From IMG/VR virus record IMGVR_UViG_3300027782_000275, positions 1-29,436 of that record: a DNA stretch of 29,436 nucleotides. The stretch is one strand, 5' to 3'. Origin of the DNA: a virus. The notes below the pieces were generated by a model that was not told the DNA's origin, ran no database searches, and saw only the letters and a list, made by a program, of their open reading frames with translations. Positions 21,855 to 28,771 of the stretch are shown one piece after another; position 1 is the stretch's first letter; every line of letters starts with the position of its first letter. Position numbers and translations under genes: made by a program.

Positions 21855-24549
21855 TCCATTTGAGGATGACAATTCCAGAACCGCCTAAAGCACCTGTGCC
21901 AGATCGTCCACCACCACCACCACTGCCTGTACTTAATGTTCCAAGCAAACCATTATTTCCAGGCGTACTGCCGTTACCGCCACCACCAGTACCACCAGTA
22001 CCACCAGTTGATGCTCCACTACCACCACCACCGCCAGCATAAGTTACTGGCGTACCCGAATAAGGTGATGCTAATCCTGCACCACCATTGCCACCTTTAG
22101 GAGCAGTTCCAGCATCACCAACAGCACCAGCACCTCCACCACCGCCAGCATTAAAATCACCCGAGTAAGAATTGCCACCATTATTTCCTTGTCCTGGTGT
22201 TCCTGCACCGCCTGTTGCGCCCTGTGAAGCAGCACCTCCACCAGATCCACCACTAAATCCAGCACCACCACCTCCAGGAGGAAGAAAACCTCCACCAGCA
22301 CCACCACCCAAAGAAGTGATAGAAGCAAACACGGAATTAGAACCATTTGTACCGTTGTTTGTTGGTGAATATGGAGATCCAATATTAGTTCCACCACCAC
22401 CACCAGCACCCACTACAATAGGGATTGTTTGTGCAGAAGATACTCCATAACCTGTCCCCGTTCTAAAACCACCAGCACCGCCACCTCCGCCAGTATGACC
22501 TCCACCACCTCCACCACCTCCAATAACAAGATAATCTACTGTCGATACACCAGTAGGTACTGTAAATAATCCTGAACCTGTAAATACTGCAAGTTTATTT
22601 TGTGTCGCAGGAATAGATATGATGATTACACCTGAACCGCCAGTGCCTCCAGCAGAAGCAAAGTTTCCTGCACTTCCACCTCCAGAACCAGTGCTTTGTC
22701 CTCCAGCACCACCTGTAGCACTTGAACTTGGTGATGTTCCACCATCTCCTCCATTATTATAACCTACACCACCTCTTCCTTGTCTACTTGTATTAGTGCC
22801 ATCACCACCGCCGCCGCCACCTCCGGGTCCACCAGAACCTGCTCTTGTATGATACGCAGGTTGTCTTGGATCACCACCATAAGGTGCTGAGAAATCTACA
22901 CCACCGCCGCCACCGCCACCAGCAAATGCAGTATTTGATCCTGTGATTGTAGTAAATATTCCCATACCGCCATTACCACTTGTTAATCCTTGAGCGGGTG
23001 TTGTTGCGATACCTGAATACCCAGCACCGCCAGCACCACCACCGCCACCACCATTACCTGTCCAGAAAGACATTCCTGTACCGCCAGCAAATCCTTGACC
23101 CGGCACTCCTGTGCCACCTGCACCAGGACTACCGTCAGGTGCTCCACCACCACCTGAACCACCATCTTTACCTAATGAAGTACCACCTGCACCATTGTAA
23201 GAACCACCACCACCGCCACCAAAAGCAAAGAATATTCCTGAATTGCTATTTGCATGATATGAATTAGAAGTATTTGCTAAAGTCCATGCAGAGTTTGAAA
23301 CTGCAAATATGGTATTTGAACCATTAGTTCCTCTAGCATTACCACCGTTTGGACCCGATGCGCCTGCACCGCCTGCACCAATAACGAATGAATATGCTTG
23401 ACCTGGACCTACTGGATAACCTGTACCTTGAAGCAGACCACCAGCACCACCGCCACCGCCATGTTGATAACCGCCACCGCCACCTCCAGCAATAACAAGA
23501 TAATCGATTGTTGTTATACCAGTAGGTACAATAAATTCGCCTGTGTTTGCAAATACAAATGATGCATTTGGAGGAACAACATAATAACTTAGGATAACAA
23601 TACCTGAACCGCCAGCACCACCTCCATATGCTGTACCACCAGGATCGGTATATCCACCACCACCTCCACCACTTCCTTGATTTGTATTTGCAGAACCTCC
23701 TACTGATGCTGCTGGTGTTGACAAACCATTACCAGCACCAAACATAGGATTTCCATTGCCACCTTGACCAAATGGTTGTGGTGTTCCTGGACCATAAACA
23801 CTTCCACCACCACCGCCCGCATAACCTGTATTAGAACCTGTTATCGATGAAAATATACCTATACCACCATTACCAGAATCATTTCCTGTAGCACCAGCAC
23901 CACCAGCACCACCACCTCCACCAGAACGATCAAAAGGAGAAGAAGGACCGCCATTAGGAGCACCTCGTCCACCATTATTGCCTTGTCCAGGAGTGCCTAA
24001 TCCACCAAGACCACCCGCAGGATATCTACCACCTCCACCACCAGAACCACCAGACATGCCATTACCAGCATCTGTGCCACCACCACCACCGCCACCATTT
24101 GACCAAGAAGTTAATGTTGCACCACTACTTGTGACAAATATTCCAGAGTTTGTTCCGTTTGCGCCAGTTCCGCCAGATGAAGCCGCACCTCCAGCACCTC
24201 CAGAACCAATAGCAATTGTATAAGATGTTGCTGGAGTTACAGGTAATGAAGTTCCCTGAACAACACCACCACTACCACCTCCACCGCCAATACGACCACC
24301 ACCGCCGCCTCCGCCACCAACAACAAGATAATCGACGGTTAATACGCCAGATGGCGGTGTCCATGTAGTGGAACCTTGAAATACTTGTATACCTAGAACT
24401 TGACCTGAACTAACTTCTTGTGGCCATAAACCAGCAAGTTTGAATATTAGTGCCTCATTAAGTGAATAGATACCTGTAGCAGCACCAGTTGTACCACCAG
24501 TGGTTAGATTTCTTGCACCAATAATACCACCGTTGAAACCTTTTGCCAT
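21850..24549 (-). CDS. Glycine-rich tail adhesin-like protein, three modules (899 aa)
   Basis: The N-terminus (about 1-55) is distinct from the other glycine-rich genes: GGIIGARNLTTGG...GIYSLNEALIFKLAGLWP, a lead motif frequent in marine phage fibre proteins. Three glycine-rich modules follow. Their lead-ins are FQGSTTWTPPSGVLTVDYLVV, FANTGEFIVPTGITTIDYLVI and FTGSGLFTVPTGVSTVDYLVI. Each module contains 5-8-glycine runs, GTPGQGNNGG- or GVPGQGFAGG-type pieces, and a GGSGIVIL/GGSGVIII closure; the protein ends ILKWT. It is likely a polyglycine-II-type adhesin on the tail. The start overlaps the stop of a 127-aa gene (TAATG), with a GAAGAG-type ribosome site. The stop lies next to promoter-like boxes for the next gene. 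Confidence 0.85.
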   Translation of the reverse strand: MAKGFNGGIIGARNLTTGGTTGAATGIYSLNEALIFKLAGLWPQEVSSGQVLGIQVFQGSTTWTPPSGVLTVDYLVVGGGGGGGGRIGGGGGSGGVVQGTSLPVTPATSYTIAIGSGGAGGAASSGGTGANGTNSGIFVTSSGATLTSWSNGGGGGGGTDAGNGMSGGSGGGGGRYPAGGLGGLGTPGQGNNGGRGAPNGGPSSPFDRSGGGGGAGGAGATGNDSGNGGIGIFSSITGSNTGYAGGGGGSVYGPGTPQPFGQGGNGNPMFGAGNGLSTPAASVGGSANTNQGSGGGGGGYTDPGGTAYGGGAGGSGIVILSYYVVPPNASFVFANTGEFIVPTGITTIDYLVIAGGGGGGYQHGGGGGAGGLLQGTGYPVGPGQAYSFVIGAGGAGASGPNGGNARGTNGSNTIFAVSNSAWTLANTSNSYHANSNSGIFFAFGGGGGGSYNGAGGTSLGKDGGSGGGGAPDGSPGAGGTGVPGQGFAGGTGMSFWTGNGGGGGGAGGAGYSGIATTPAQGLTSGNGGMGIFTTITGSNTAFAGGGGGGGVDFSAPYGGDPRQPAYHTRAGSGGPGGGGGGGDGTNTSRQGRGGVGYNNGGDGGTSPSSSATGGAGGQSTGSGGGSAGNFASAGGTGGSGVIIISIPATQNKLAVFTGSGLFTVPTGVSTVDYLVIGGGGGGGGHTGGGGGAGGFRTGTGYGVSSAQTIPIVVGAGGGGGTNIGSPYSPTNNGTNGSNSVFASITSLGGGAGGGFLPPGGGGAGFSGGSGGGAASQGATGGAGTPGQGNNGGNSYSGDFNAGGGGGAGAVGDAGTAPKGGNGGAGLASPYSGTPVTYAGGGGGSGASTGGTGGTGGGGNGSTPGNNGLLGTLSTGSGGGGGRSGTGALGGSGIVILKWT

Positions 24550-24932
24550 TAACTTATCTCTTCAAACGATGTGATAAGGTGCAGACGATTATTCGCATCT
24601 GCTTTTGCTTTGATTTGATCACCTTCTTCAAGGTAAAGTGATTTAGACATAACATCTAAAGATGATTTGGCAGGCACAGTCATATTATTAGCAATACCAT
24701 AAGTTGCATTACCAGAACCTGTGGATACATTCTGTGCGCCAAACTTGAACAATTCAACTGATACATTACCTGCGTTTGTACCATCAACATTCGAAATTAT
24801 AATTGTATTGATTTTGAATACTTGTCCAGAATTTACAGGATTTACAATAACAGAAGATGAGACCGTAGTAATATTAGCGACATTTGATTTGCCACGAATC
24901 GTAGTTACTCCGACTATGTTGGGTGCTGCCAT
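24549..24932 (-). CDS. Small conserved tail structural protein (127 aa)
   Basis: A 127-aa protein of a family familiar from T4-like phages of aquatic bacteria but without a known function. It opens MAAPNIVGVTTIRGKSNVAN. The core VFKINTIIISNVDGTNAGNVSVELF (about 38-62) and the block VPAKSSLDVMSKSLYLEEGDQIKAKA (about 86-111) have beta-sandwich character. The strand order and the VPA..S motif resemble the three small beta paralogs of the window, so a distant common origin is plausible. Like them, it directly precedes a glycine-rich gene and overlaps its start. It has an AAGGAAA ribosome site. Probably a virion accessory of that fibre, by position. Confidence 0.8.
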   Translation of the reverse strand: MAAPNIVGVTTIRGKSNVANITTVSSSVIVNPVNSGQVFKINTIIISNVDGTNAGNVSVELFKFGAQNVSTGSGNATYGIANNMTVPAKSSLDVMSKSLYLEEGDQIKAKADANNRLHLITSFEEIS

Positions 24933-24945
24933 TTATTTTCCTTAG

Positions 24946-25191
24946 TTAATATCCTAAATGATGCACAACAACATTATAATTTCCAAGAGCAGGAGCATTA
25001 GTAAAAGTTAGTACATCACCACTGATTGTCCAAGTAATAGTAGGTGTTTTATAAAGACCATCAACATATACAGCAATTGCAGCAACGCCATATGGAGCAC
25101 GTGACAATTGAAATATTGCTTGTGATCCAGTTCCGTTAAACACATCGACTTTATGTGGTGTTGAATATACTGGGTTGCCAATGTATGCCAT
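24946..25191 (-). CDS. Single-domain fibre-type beta protein (81 aa)
   Basis: An 81-aa protein that is one beta domain of the type repeated four times in the 432-aa protein: VDVFNGTGSQAIFQLSRAP...IAVYVDGLYKTP...WTISGDVLTFTNAPALGNYNVVVHH. The pattern (GTG..F.L.RAP, VYVDG, the F-T-AP strand) is common in T4-like phage fibre proteins. A similar domain begins the partial gene at the right edge. It has a CAGGAAA ribosome site, and the gene starts directly at the stop of the 142-aa gene. A stand-alone copy may act as a cap or as a decoration of fibres that carry the same fold (inference). Confidence 0.8.
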   Translation of the reverse strand: MAYIGNPVYSTPHKVDVFNGTGSQAIFQLSRAPYGVAAIAVYVDGLYKTPTITWTISGDVLTFTNAPALGNYNVVVHHLGY

Positions 25192-25620
25192 TTATTTTTC
25201 CTGTTCGTAACTTGGTCTTACTGGTGCATTACCTTCGGGTTTAGGATACTTATCATTGATTTCTTTGATTGTATCGTAGAATTCTGTTCCTTTACCTGGA
25301 ATCTTACTTTGATCCATTGCTTCCCATAACAAATTAATTAAGACCGTAATATCAGGATAGTTTGATGCACGATCTAAAAAATATTGATGATGTTCAATAA
25401 ACTTATTTTGATACTCCAACTCGGCCATAATTTCTGCTCTTGTTGGTGCTACTGTATTTGCTTCATCTTCCCACCGTGTGAACTCAAAATGTCCACCTGA
25501 TGCAGACATATCATATCGTCCTGTTGGGCGTAATGCTTTAATTGCTGTGTCAATACCACAAACTAATTTATTGTTATTACCAATTAGAAAATGTGCATAT
25601 TCAATTTCTGTGTTGTTCAT
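25192..25620 (-). CDS. Hypothetical protein, possible tail-fibre chaperone (142 aa)
   Basis: A 142-aa mainly helical, charged protein, unlike its beta/glycine-rich neighbours. Seen: an N-terminal IEYAHFLIGNNNKLVCGIDTAIKALRPTGRY and a central EFTRWEDEANTVAPTRAEIMAELEYQ (about 46-71). The latter resembles the short acidic 'PTxxEIxAEL' stretch of small tail-assembly proteins such as XkdW. A helical C-terminal half follows, with a proline-rich end. It is not composed of the repeats used by fibres, so a chaperone or assembly role fits, but this is inference. It has a late-promoter-like CATAAATA box (25653-25660) and a strong AGGAGTG ribosome site, so it opens a unit with the following three genes. 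Confidence 0.7.
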   Translation of the reverse strand: MNNTEIEYAHFLIGNNNKLVCGIDTAIKALRPTGRYDMSASGGHFEFTRWEDEANTVAPTRAEIMAELEYQNKFIEHHQYFLDRASNYPDITVLINLLWEAMDQSKIPGKGTEFYDTIKEINDKYPKPEGNAPVRPSYEQEK

Positions 25621-25652
25621 TCAATCACTCCTATAAAAAAGTTATTACTCAA

Positions 25653-25660
25653 TATTTATG
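25653..25660 (-). promoter_or_regulatory. T4-late-like promoter CATAAATA
   Basis: Minus-strand CATAAATA in the 47-base gap after the 909-aa glycine-rich gene, 32 bases before the ATG of the 142-aa gene, with AGGAGTG between. It matches the late consensus at seven of eight positions. Confidence 0.6.
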
Positions 25661-25667
25661 TTCGTTT

Positions 25668-28397
25668 TTAACCACCATCATAAGGTTGTCCTAGAGTGAA
25701 TGATCCAGCACCTGCAAATCTTAGTATCCTCTGGCCACTAACTTCTGAATATGTTCCACCAACAAGACTTTGTACGTTAGCATATTCAACCGGATAACTA
25801 TAGATAGCAATTCCAGAACCACCAGCACCTCCACCAGCACCACTAAACGCAGAAGCACCACCACCACCACCCCCGCCAGTGCCTGCTGTACCAGATTGTC
25901 CACCAAAACCAACACCGTTGCCACCACCATTAGCAGCACCTCCAGGTGATCCTACTGGTCCTCCATTTGTACCACCAATACCGCCTTCACCACCAAAAAC
26001 TCTAGTTGGTGCTGTGCCAAAGTGTACTGTCATTCCACCACCGCCACCGCCACCAGAATAAGTTACTGGAGTTCCAGTTATTGAAGAAGCGACTCCTTTT
26101 CCACCTGCCCCACCATCCCAGATTTGAGTGCCGTTGGTACCTGCATATCCTGATCCGCCACCTCCACCGCCACCAGAGTAGTATACTTGTCCTGCAGGGT
26201 TTGTAAATCCTGGACCACCGCCAGAATAACCACCAGCAGTTCCGGGTGATCCACCACCTGCACCGCCAGCATTTGTGTAACCAGAAGGCCAAGCACCCAT
26301 ACCTCCACCGCCACTTGCGCCAGAACCACCAGCACCTCCTATAACATTTATTCCTGGAGAAATTGCTTGACCACCACCATAACCACCACCTTCTGCCCAA
26401 CCACTTAGTTGAGTACCTGTAGATGTATTAAATGCTCCAGTGTTTGAACCCATAACACCACCTGCACCACCTGCACCAACAACTACAGTATATTGACCCG
26501 CAGCATTAGTGAAATCAATTGTGCCTGTTCTAAAAGCACCGCCACCGCCACCGCCACCGCCAGCAAAGTAAGCATCGCCAGCACCTTGTCCACCACCGCC
26601 ACCACCGCCAACATAAAGATAAGATACGACAGTGGGTCCTGCTGGATCGCCATATGCGGGTCCAGCAGTTACAGTTAATGCTCTACGAGATGCTGTTGAA
26701 AAATCTAAAGTCATGCTACCAGAATCTACAAATTGATGTACAAGCCAGCCAGCATCAATTTTTGTTTTAATTGGTGTTCCTGTGGTTGTTGTATTACCAA
26801 ACACACTAGGATATCTGATTATAACAATTCCAGAACCGCCACGGCCACCCTGCCTAAAACCAGCACGACCAGGCCAATTTCTTGTACCTGTGTCTGTTGG
26901 CCAAAGTGGTGCATATGCATGTGGAGGAGCATTTGCATCTGGACTCCACAAATTTCTTGGTTCTGCTAAATTTGAAATAAAAGGACCACTTTCTCCGTTT
27001 GGTCCAAGGTCACCCCAATCACGATAGTATGAACTATTATATACACCTCCTCCACCACCGCCACGATTATTTAAAGCATTTGTTTGCGATCCAACTCCAG
27101 GATATCGATAACCGCCAGTTGGATAAGGACCAGATTCACGAGGACCATAACCTATTTTTCCACCAAATGGTGGGAGCGGAAAAGCACCTCGAGGTCCAGT
27201 TGGTCCTTCACCTGCGCCACACAAGTTACCATTACCATCATATATTGTATCACCAACACCAGTGCCTCCAGGATTTTGACCTGCTTGATATATTTCATTG
27301 CCACCACCTTTTACATTTCCGTATCCAGCACCATTACTTGGATTGCCTTTAGGACCATTGGTCGGTGAACTTGAACAACCGCCTCCACCGGCAGCATACT
27401 CTCTATTAAATCCAAGTATGGATGAATTATAACCACCACCACCTTCTCCACCGTCACCTTGTGGTCCAGGAGTATACCCGGAACCACCACCGCCGCCACC
27501 ACCATAACCACGTGGATTCATTTTACCTTTTATTTCTCTAGGAGTTACTGTTTGTGGTGCAGGTGATATGCGATATGTGCCCGAACCACCAACGCCAGGC
27601 GAAAATGAAGGTGTAACTAATGCGGCAGTTATTACTGTTCCTTGAAGCCAACCTGTTGGATTTGAATATGGTCCACCCTGTAATGTCATTCCGACTTGAA
27701 AATTACCGTCTGGAAAATTACTTCTTGGTCCATCTAACGTTAATACATCACCAGAAATTGAACCTGATATACATGTTGATTCGGATCCGTCATTACCACC
27801 TCGTCCATTTGATTCAGTATTTGTGCGATTTGGATTACCATCGTTACCAGTGACTTTAGCCATGCCACCTTGCCCACCTTGATTTGATCTGGATCGTGTA
27901 GACTCATCACGAAGGCCTCCTCCACCTCCACCAGCAACAGATTCTGGATTACGATTTGCCATAGATGCGTTTGGTGGATCCCATTCTTTTCCACCACCAC
28001 CACCGCCTAAAGCAGTAAGAGAGAATCCGTTAGGGCCAGACATTGCAAAGGTAGTAGCATTACCATCATTACCACGGGCATCTTGATTGTTACCTGTTAC
28101 TGCACCGATACCCATCGAGAATACACTAGCACCAGTTAATCCAATTGCTACATTTCCACCTGTAGTTATACCATCAAGTGATCCAATCCAAACACCGCCT
28201 CCACCACCACCCCCGCCGCCGCCGCCACCTCCGCCGCCGCCACCTCCGACAACGAGATATTCGAGAACGAATCTTTCTTGTTCGCCTCTGACTACGCCAA
28301 GTATGGATTTCCGACGAGTTAAATAACTACCAACTTTATGGAAGCCACTTAATAATTTAATTCTATTGCCAGTTGTACTAACTCTTCGTATTGTCAT
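25668..28397 (-). CDS. Glycine-rich tail adhesin-like protein with Gly18 run (909 aa)
   Basis: A glycine-rich adhesin-like protein that is more divergent than the others. After a basic N-terminus (RRKSILGVVRGEQERF) and the VLEYLVV strand comes a run of 18 consecutive glycines (residues 51-68). The first module (about 45-540) is unusually long. It holds a non-glycine insert at about 207-290 (ISGSISGDVLTLDG...VGMTLQGG...GGSGTYRISPAPQTVT), which resembles a small phage beta repeat. It closes with GGSGIVIIRYPS. A linker (KIDAGWLVHQF) leads to a second module that starts VVSYLYVGGGG and ends GGSGIAIYSYP, then a C-terminal ILRFAGAGSFTLGQPYDGG. No ribosome site is seen; the ATG is six bases from the previous stop. 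Probable virion adhesin. Confidence 0.83.
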   Translation of the reverse strand: MTIRRVSTTGNRIKLLSGFHKVGSYLTRRKSILGVVRGEQERFVLEYLVVGGGGGGGGGGGGGGGGGGVWIGSLDGITTGGNVAIGLTGASVFSMGIGAVTGNNQDARGNDGNATTFAMSGPNGFSLTALGGGGGGKEWDPPNASMANRNPESVAGGGGGGLRDESTRSRSNQGGQGGMAKVTGNDGNPNRTNTESNGRGGNDGSESTCISGSISGDVLTLDGPRSNFPDGNFQVGMTLQGGPYSNPTGWLQGTVITAALVTPSFSPGVGGSGTYRISPAPQTVTPREIKGKMNPRGYGGGGGGGSGYTPGPQGDGGEGGGGYNSSILGFNREYAAGGGGCSSSPTNGPKGNPSNGAGYGNVKGGGNEIYQAGQNPGGTGVGDTIYDGNGNLCGAGEGPTGPRGAFPLPPFGGKIGYGPRESGPYPTGGYRYPGVGSQTNALNNRGGGGGGVYNSSYYRDWGDLGPNGESGPFISNLAEPRNLWSPDANAPPHAYAPLWPTDTGTRNWPGRAGFRQGGRGGSGIVIIRYPSVFGNTTTTGTPIKTKIDAGWLVHQFVDSGSMTLDFSTASRRALTVTAGPAYGDPAGPTVVSYLYVGGGGGGGQGAGDAYFAGGGGGGGGAFRTGTIDFTNAAGQYTVVVGAGGAGGVMGSNTGAFNTSTGTQLSGWAEGGGYGGGQAISPGINVIGGAGGSGASGGGGMGAWPSGYTNAGGAGGGSPGTAGGYSGGGPGFTNPAGQVYYSGGGGGGGSGYAGTNGTQIWDGGAGGKGVASSITGTPVTYSGGGGGGGMTVHFGTAPTRVFGGEGGIGGTNGGPVGSPGGAANGGGNGVGFGGQSGTAGTGGGGGGGASAFSGAGGGAGGSGIAIYSYPVEYANVQSLVGGTYSEVSGQRILRFAGAGSFTLGQPYDGG
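28194..28247 (-). repeat. Trinucleotide tract encoding Gly18
   Basis: Eighteen consecutive GGN codons (residues 51-68 of the 909-aa protein), read on the plus strand as a (c-c-n) tract with runs of ccg. It is the longest pure glycine stretch in the window and is likely prone to in-frame slippage. Confidence 0.9.
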
Positions 28398-28403
28398 TTT
28401 ATA

Positions 28404-28751
28404 TTATGATATTTCAGTGCCAAACAATGTGAATGATGAGGATGTTGTATTTGCTGCTATCTTTACTACAGAACCCGAGGCAAGTGTAATGCCTAAAGTC
28501 ATCGTTACTGTATCGGATGAAGGTACATTAACTCCGTAACATAGGTAGTGTTTGTTTGTTACCGAAGCGGCAGCATCTTGAACTGCAACATATACAGCAG
28601 CAGAAGTTCCCGCAGAAGTAGCCAAACTAGAAATCACTAAAGATGAAACTACTGCCTGTGTTGATGATGGTACGGTGTACAATGTAACAAAATCAGTTAT
28701 TGTTGCTGAAGTTGGAACCGATTGACCTAAAATTTTATATGCTCTTGCCAT
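28404..28751 (-). CDS. Small beta-rich structural protein, paralog 3
   Basis: A 115-aa paralog of the proteins at 7615-7944 and 11466-11804. It has the same MARAYKILGQ opening as the latter, then TLYTVPSSTQAVVSSLVIS, CYGVNVPSSDTVTMTLGITLASGSVV and a FTLFGTEIS ending. Compared with the others it carries a few extra residues in the first third. It sits between a decapeptide-repeat gene upstream and a glycine-rich gene downstream, the third instance of this order. An AAGGGA ribosome site precedes the ATG; no separate promoter is seen, so it is probably co-transcribed with the upstream gene. Function unknown; a fibre accessory or cap is inferred. Confidence 0.83.
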   Translation of the reverse strand: MARAYKILGQSVPTSATITDFVTLYTVPSSTQAVVSSLVISSLATSAGTSAAVYVAVQDAAASVTNKHYLCYGVNVPSSDTVTMTLGITLASGSVVKIAANTTSSSFTLFGTEIS

Positions 28752-28771
28752 TTTTCATTTCCCTTAATTTT

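Noticed and set aside
26002-26400. Minus-strand Trp/Arg-rich frame and Leu/Val-rich frames inside glycine-rich genes
   Set aside because: These are out-of-frame readings of glycine-codon tracts (GGN shifted to TGG or GTG/GTT types). They have no independent start signals.
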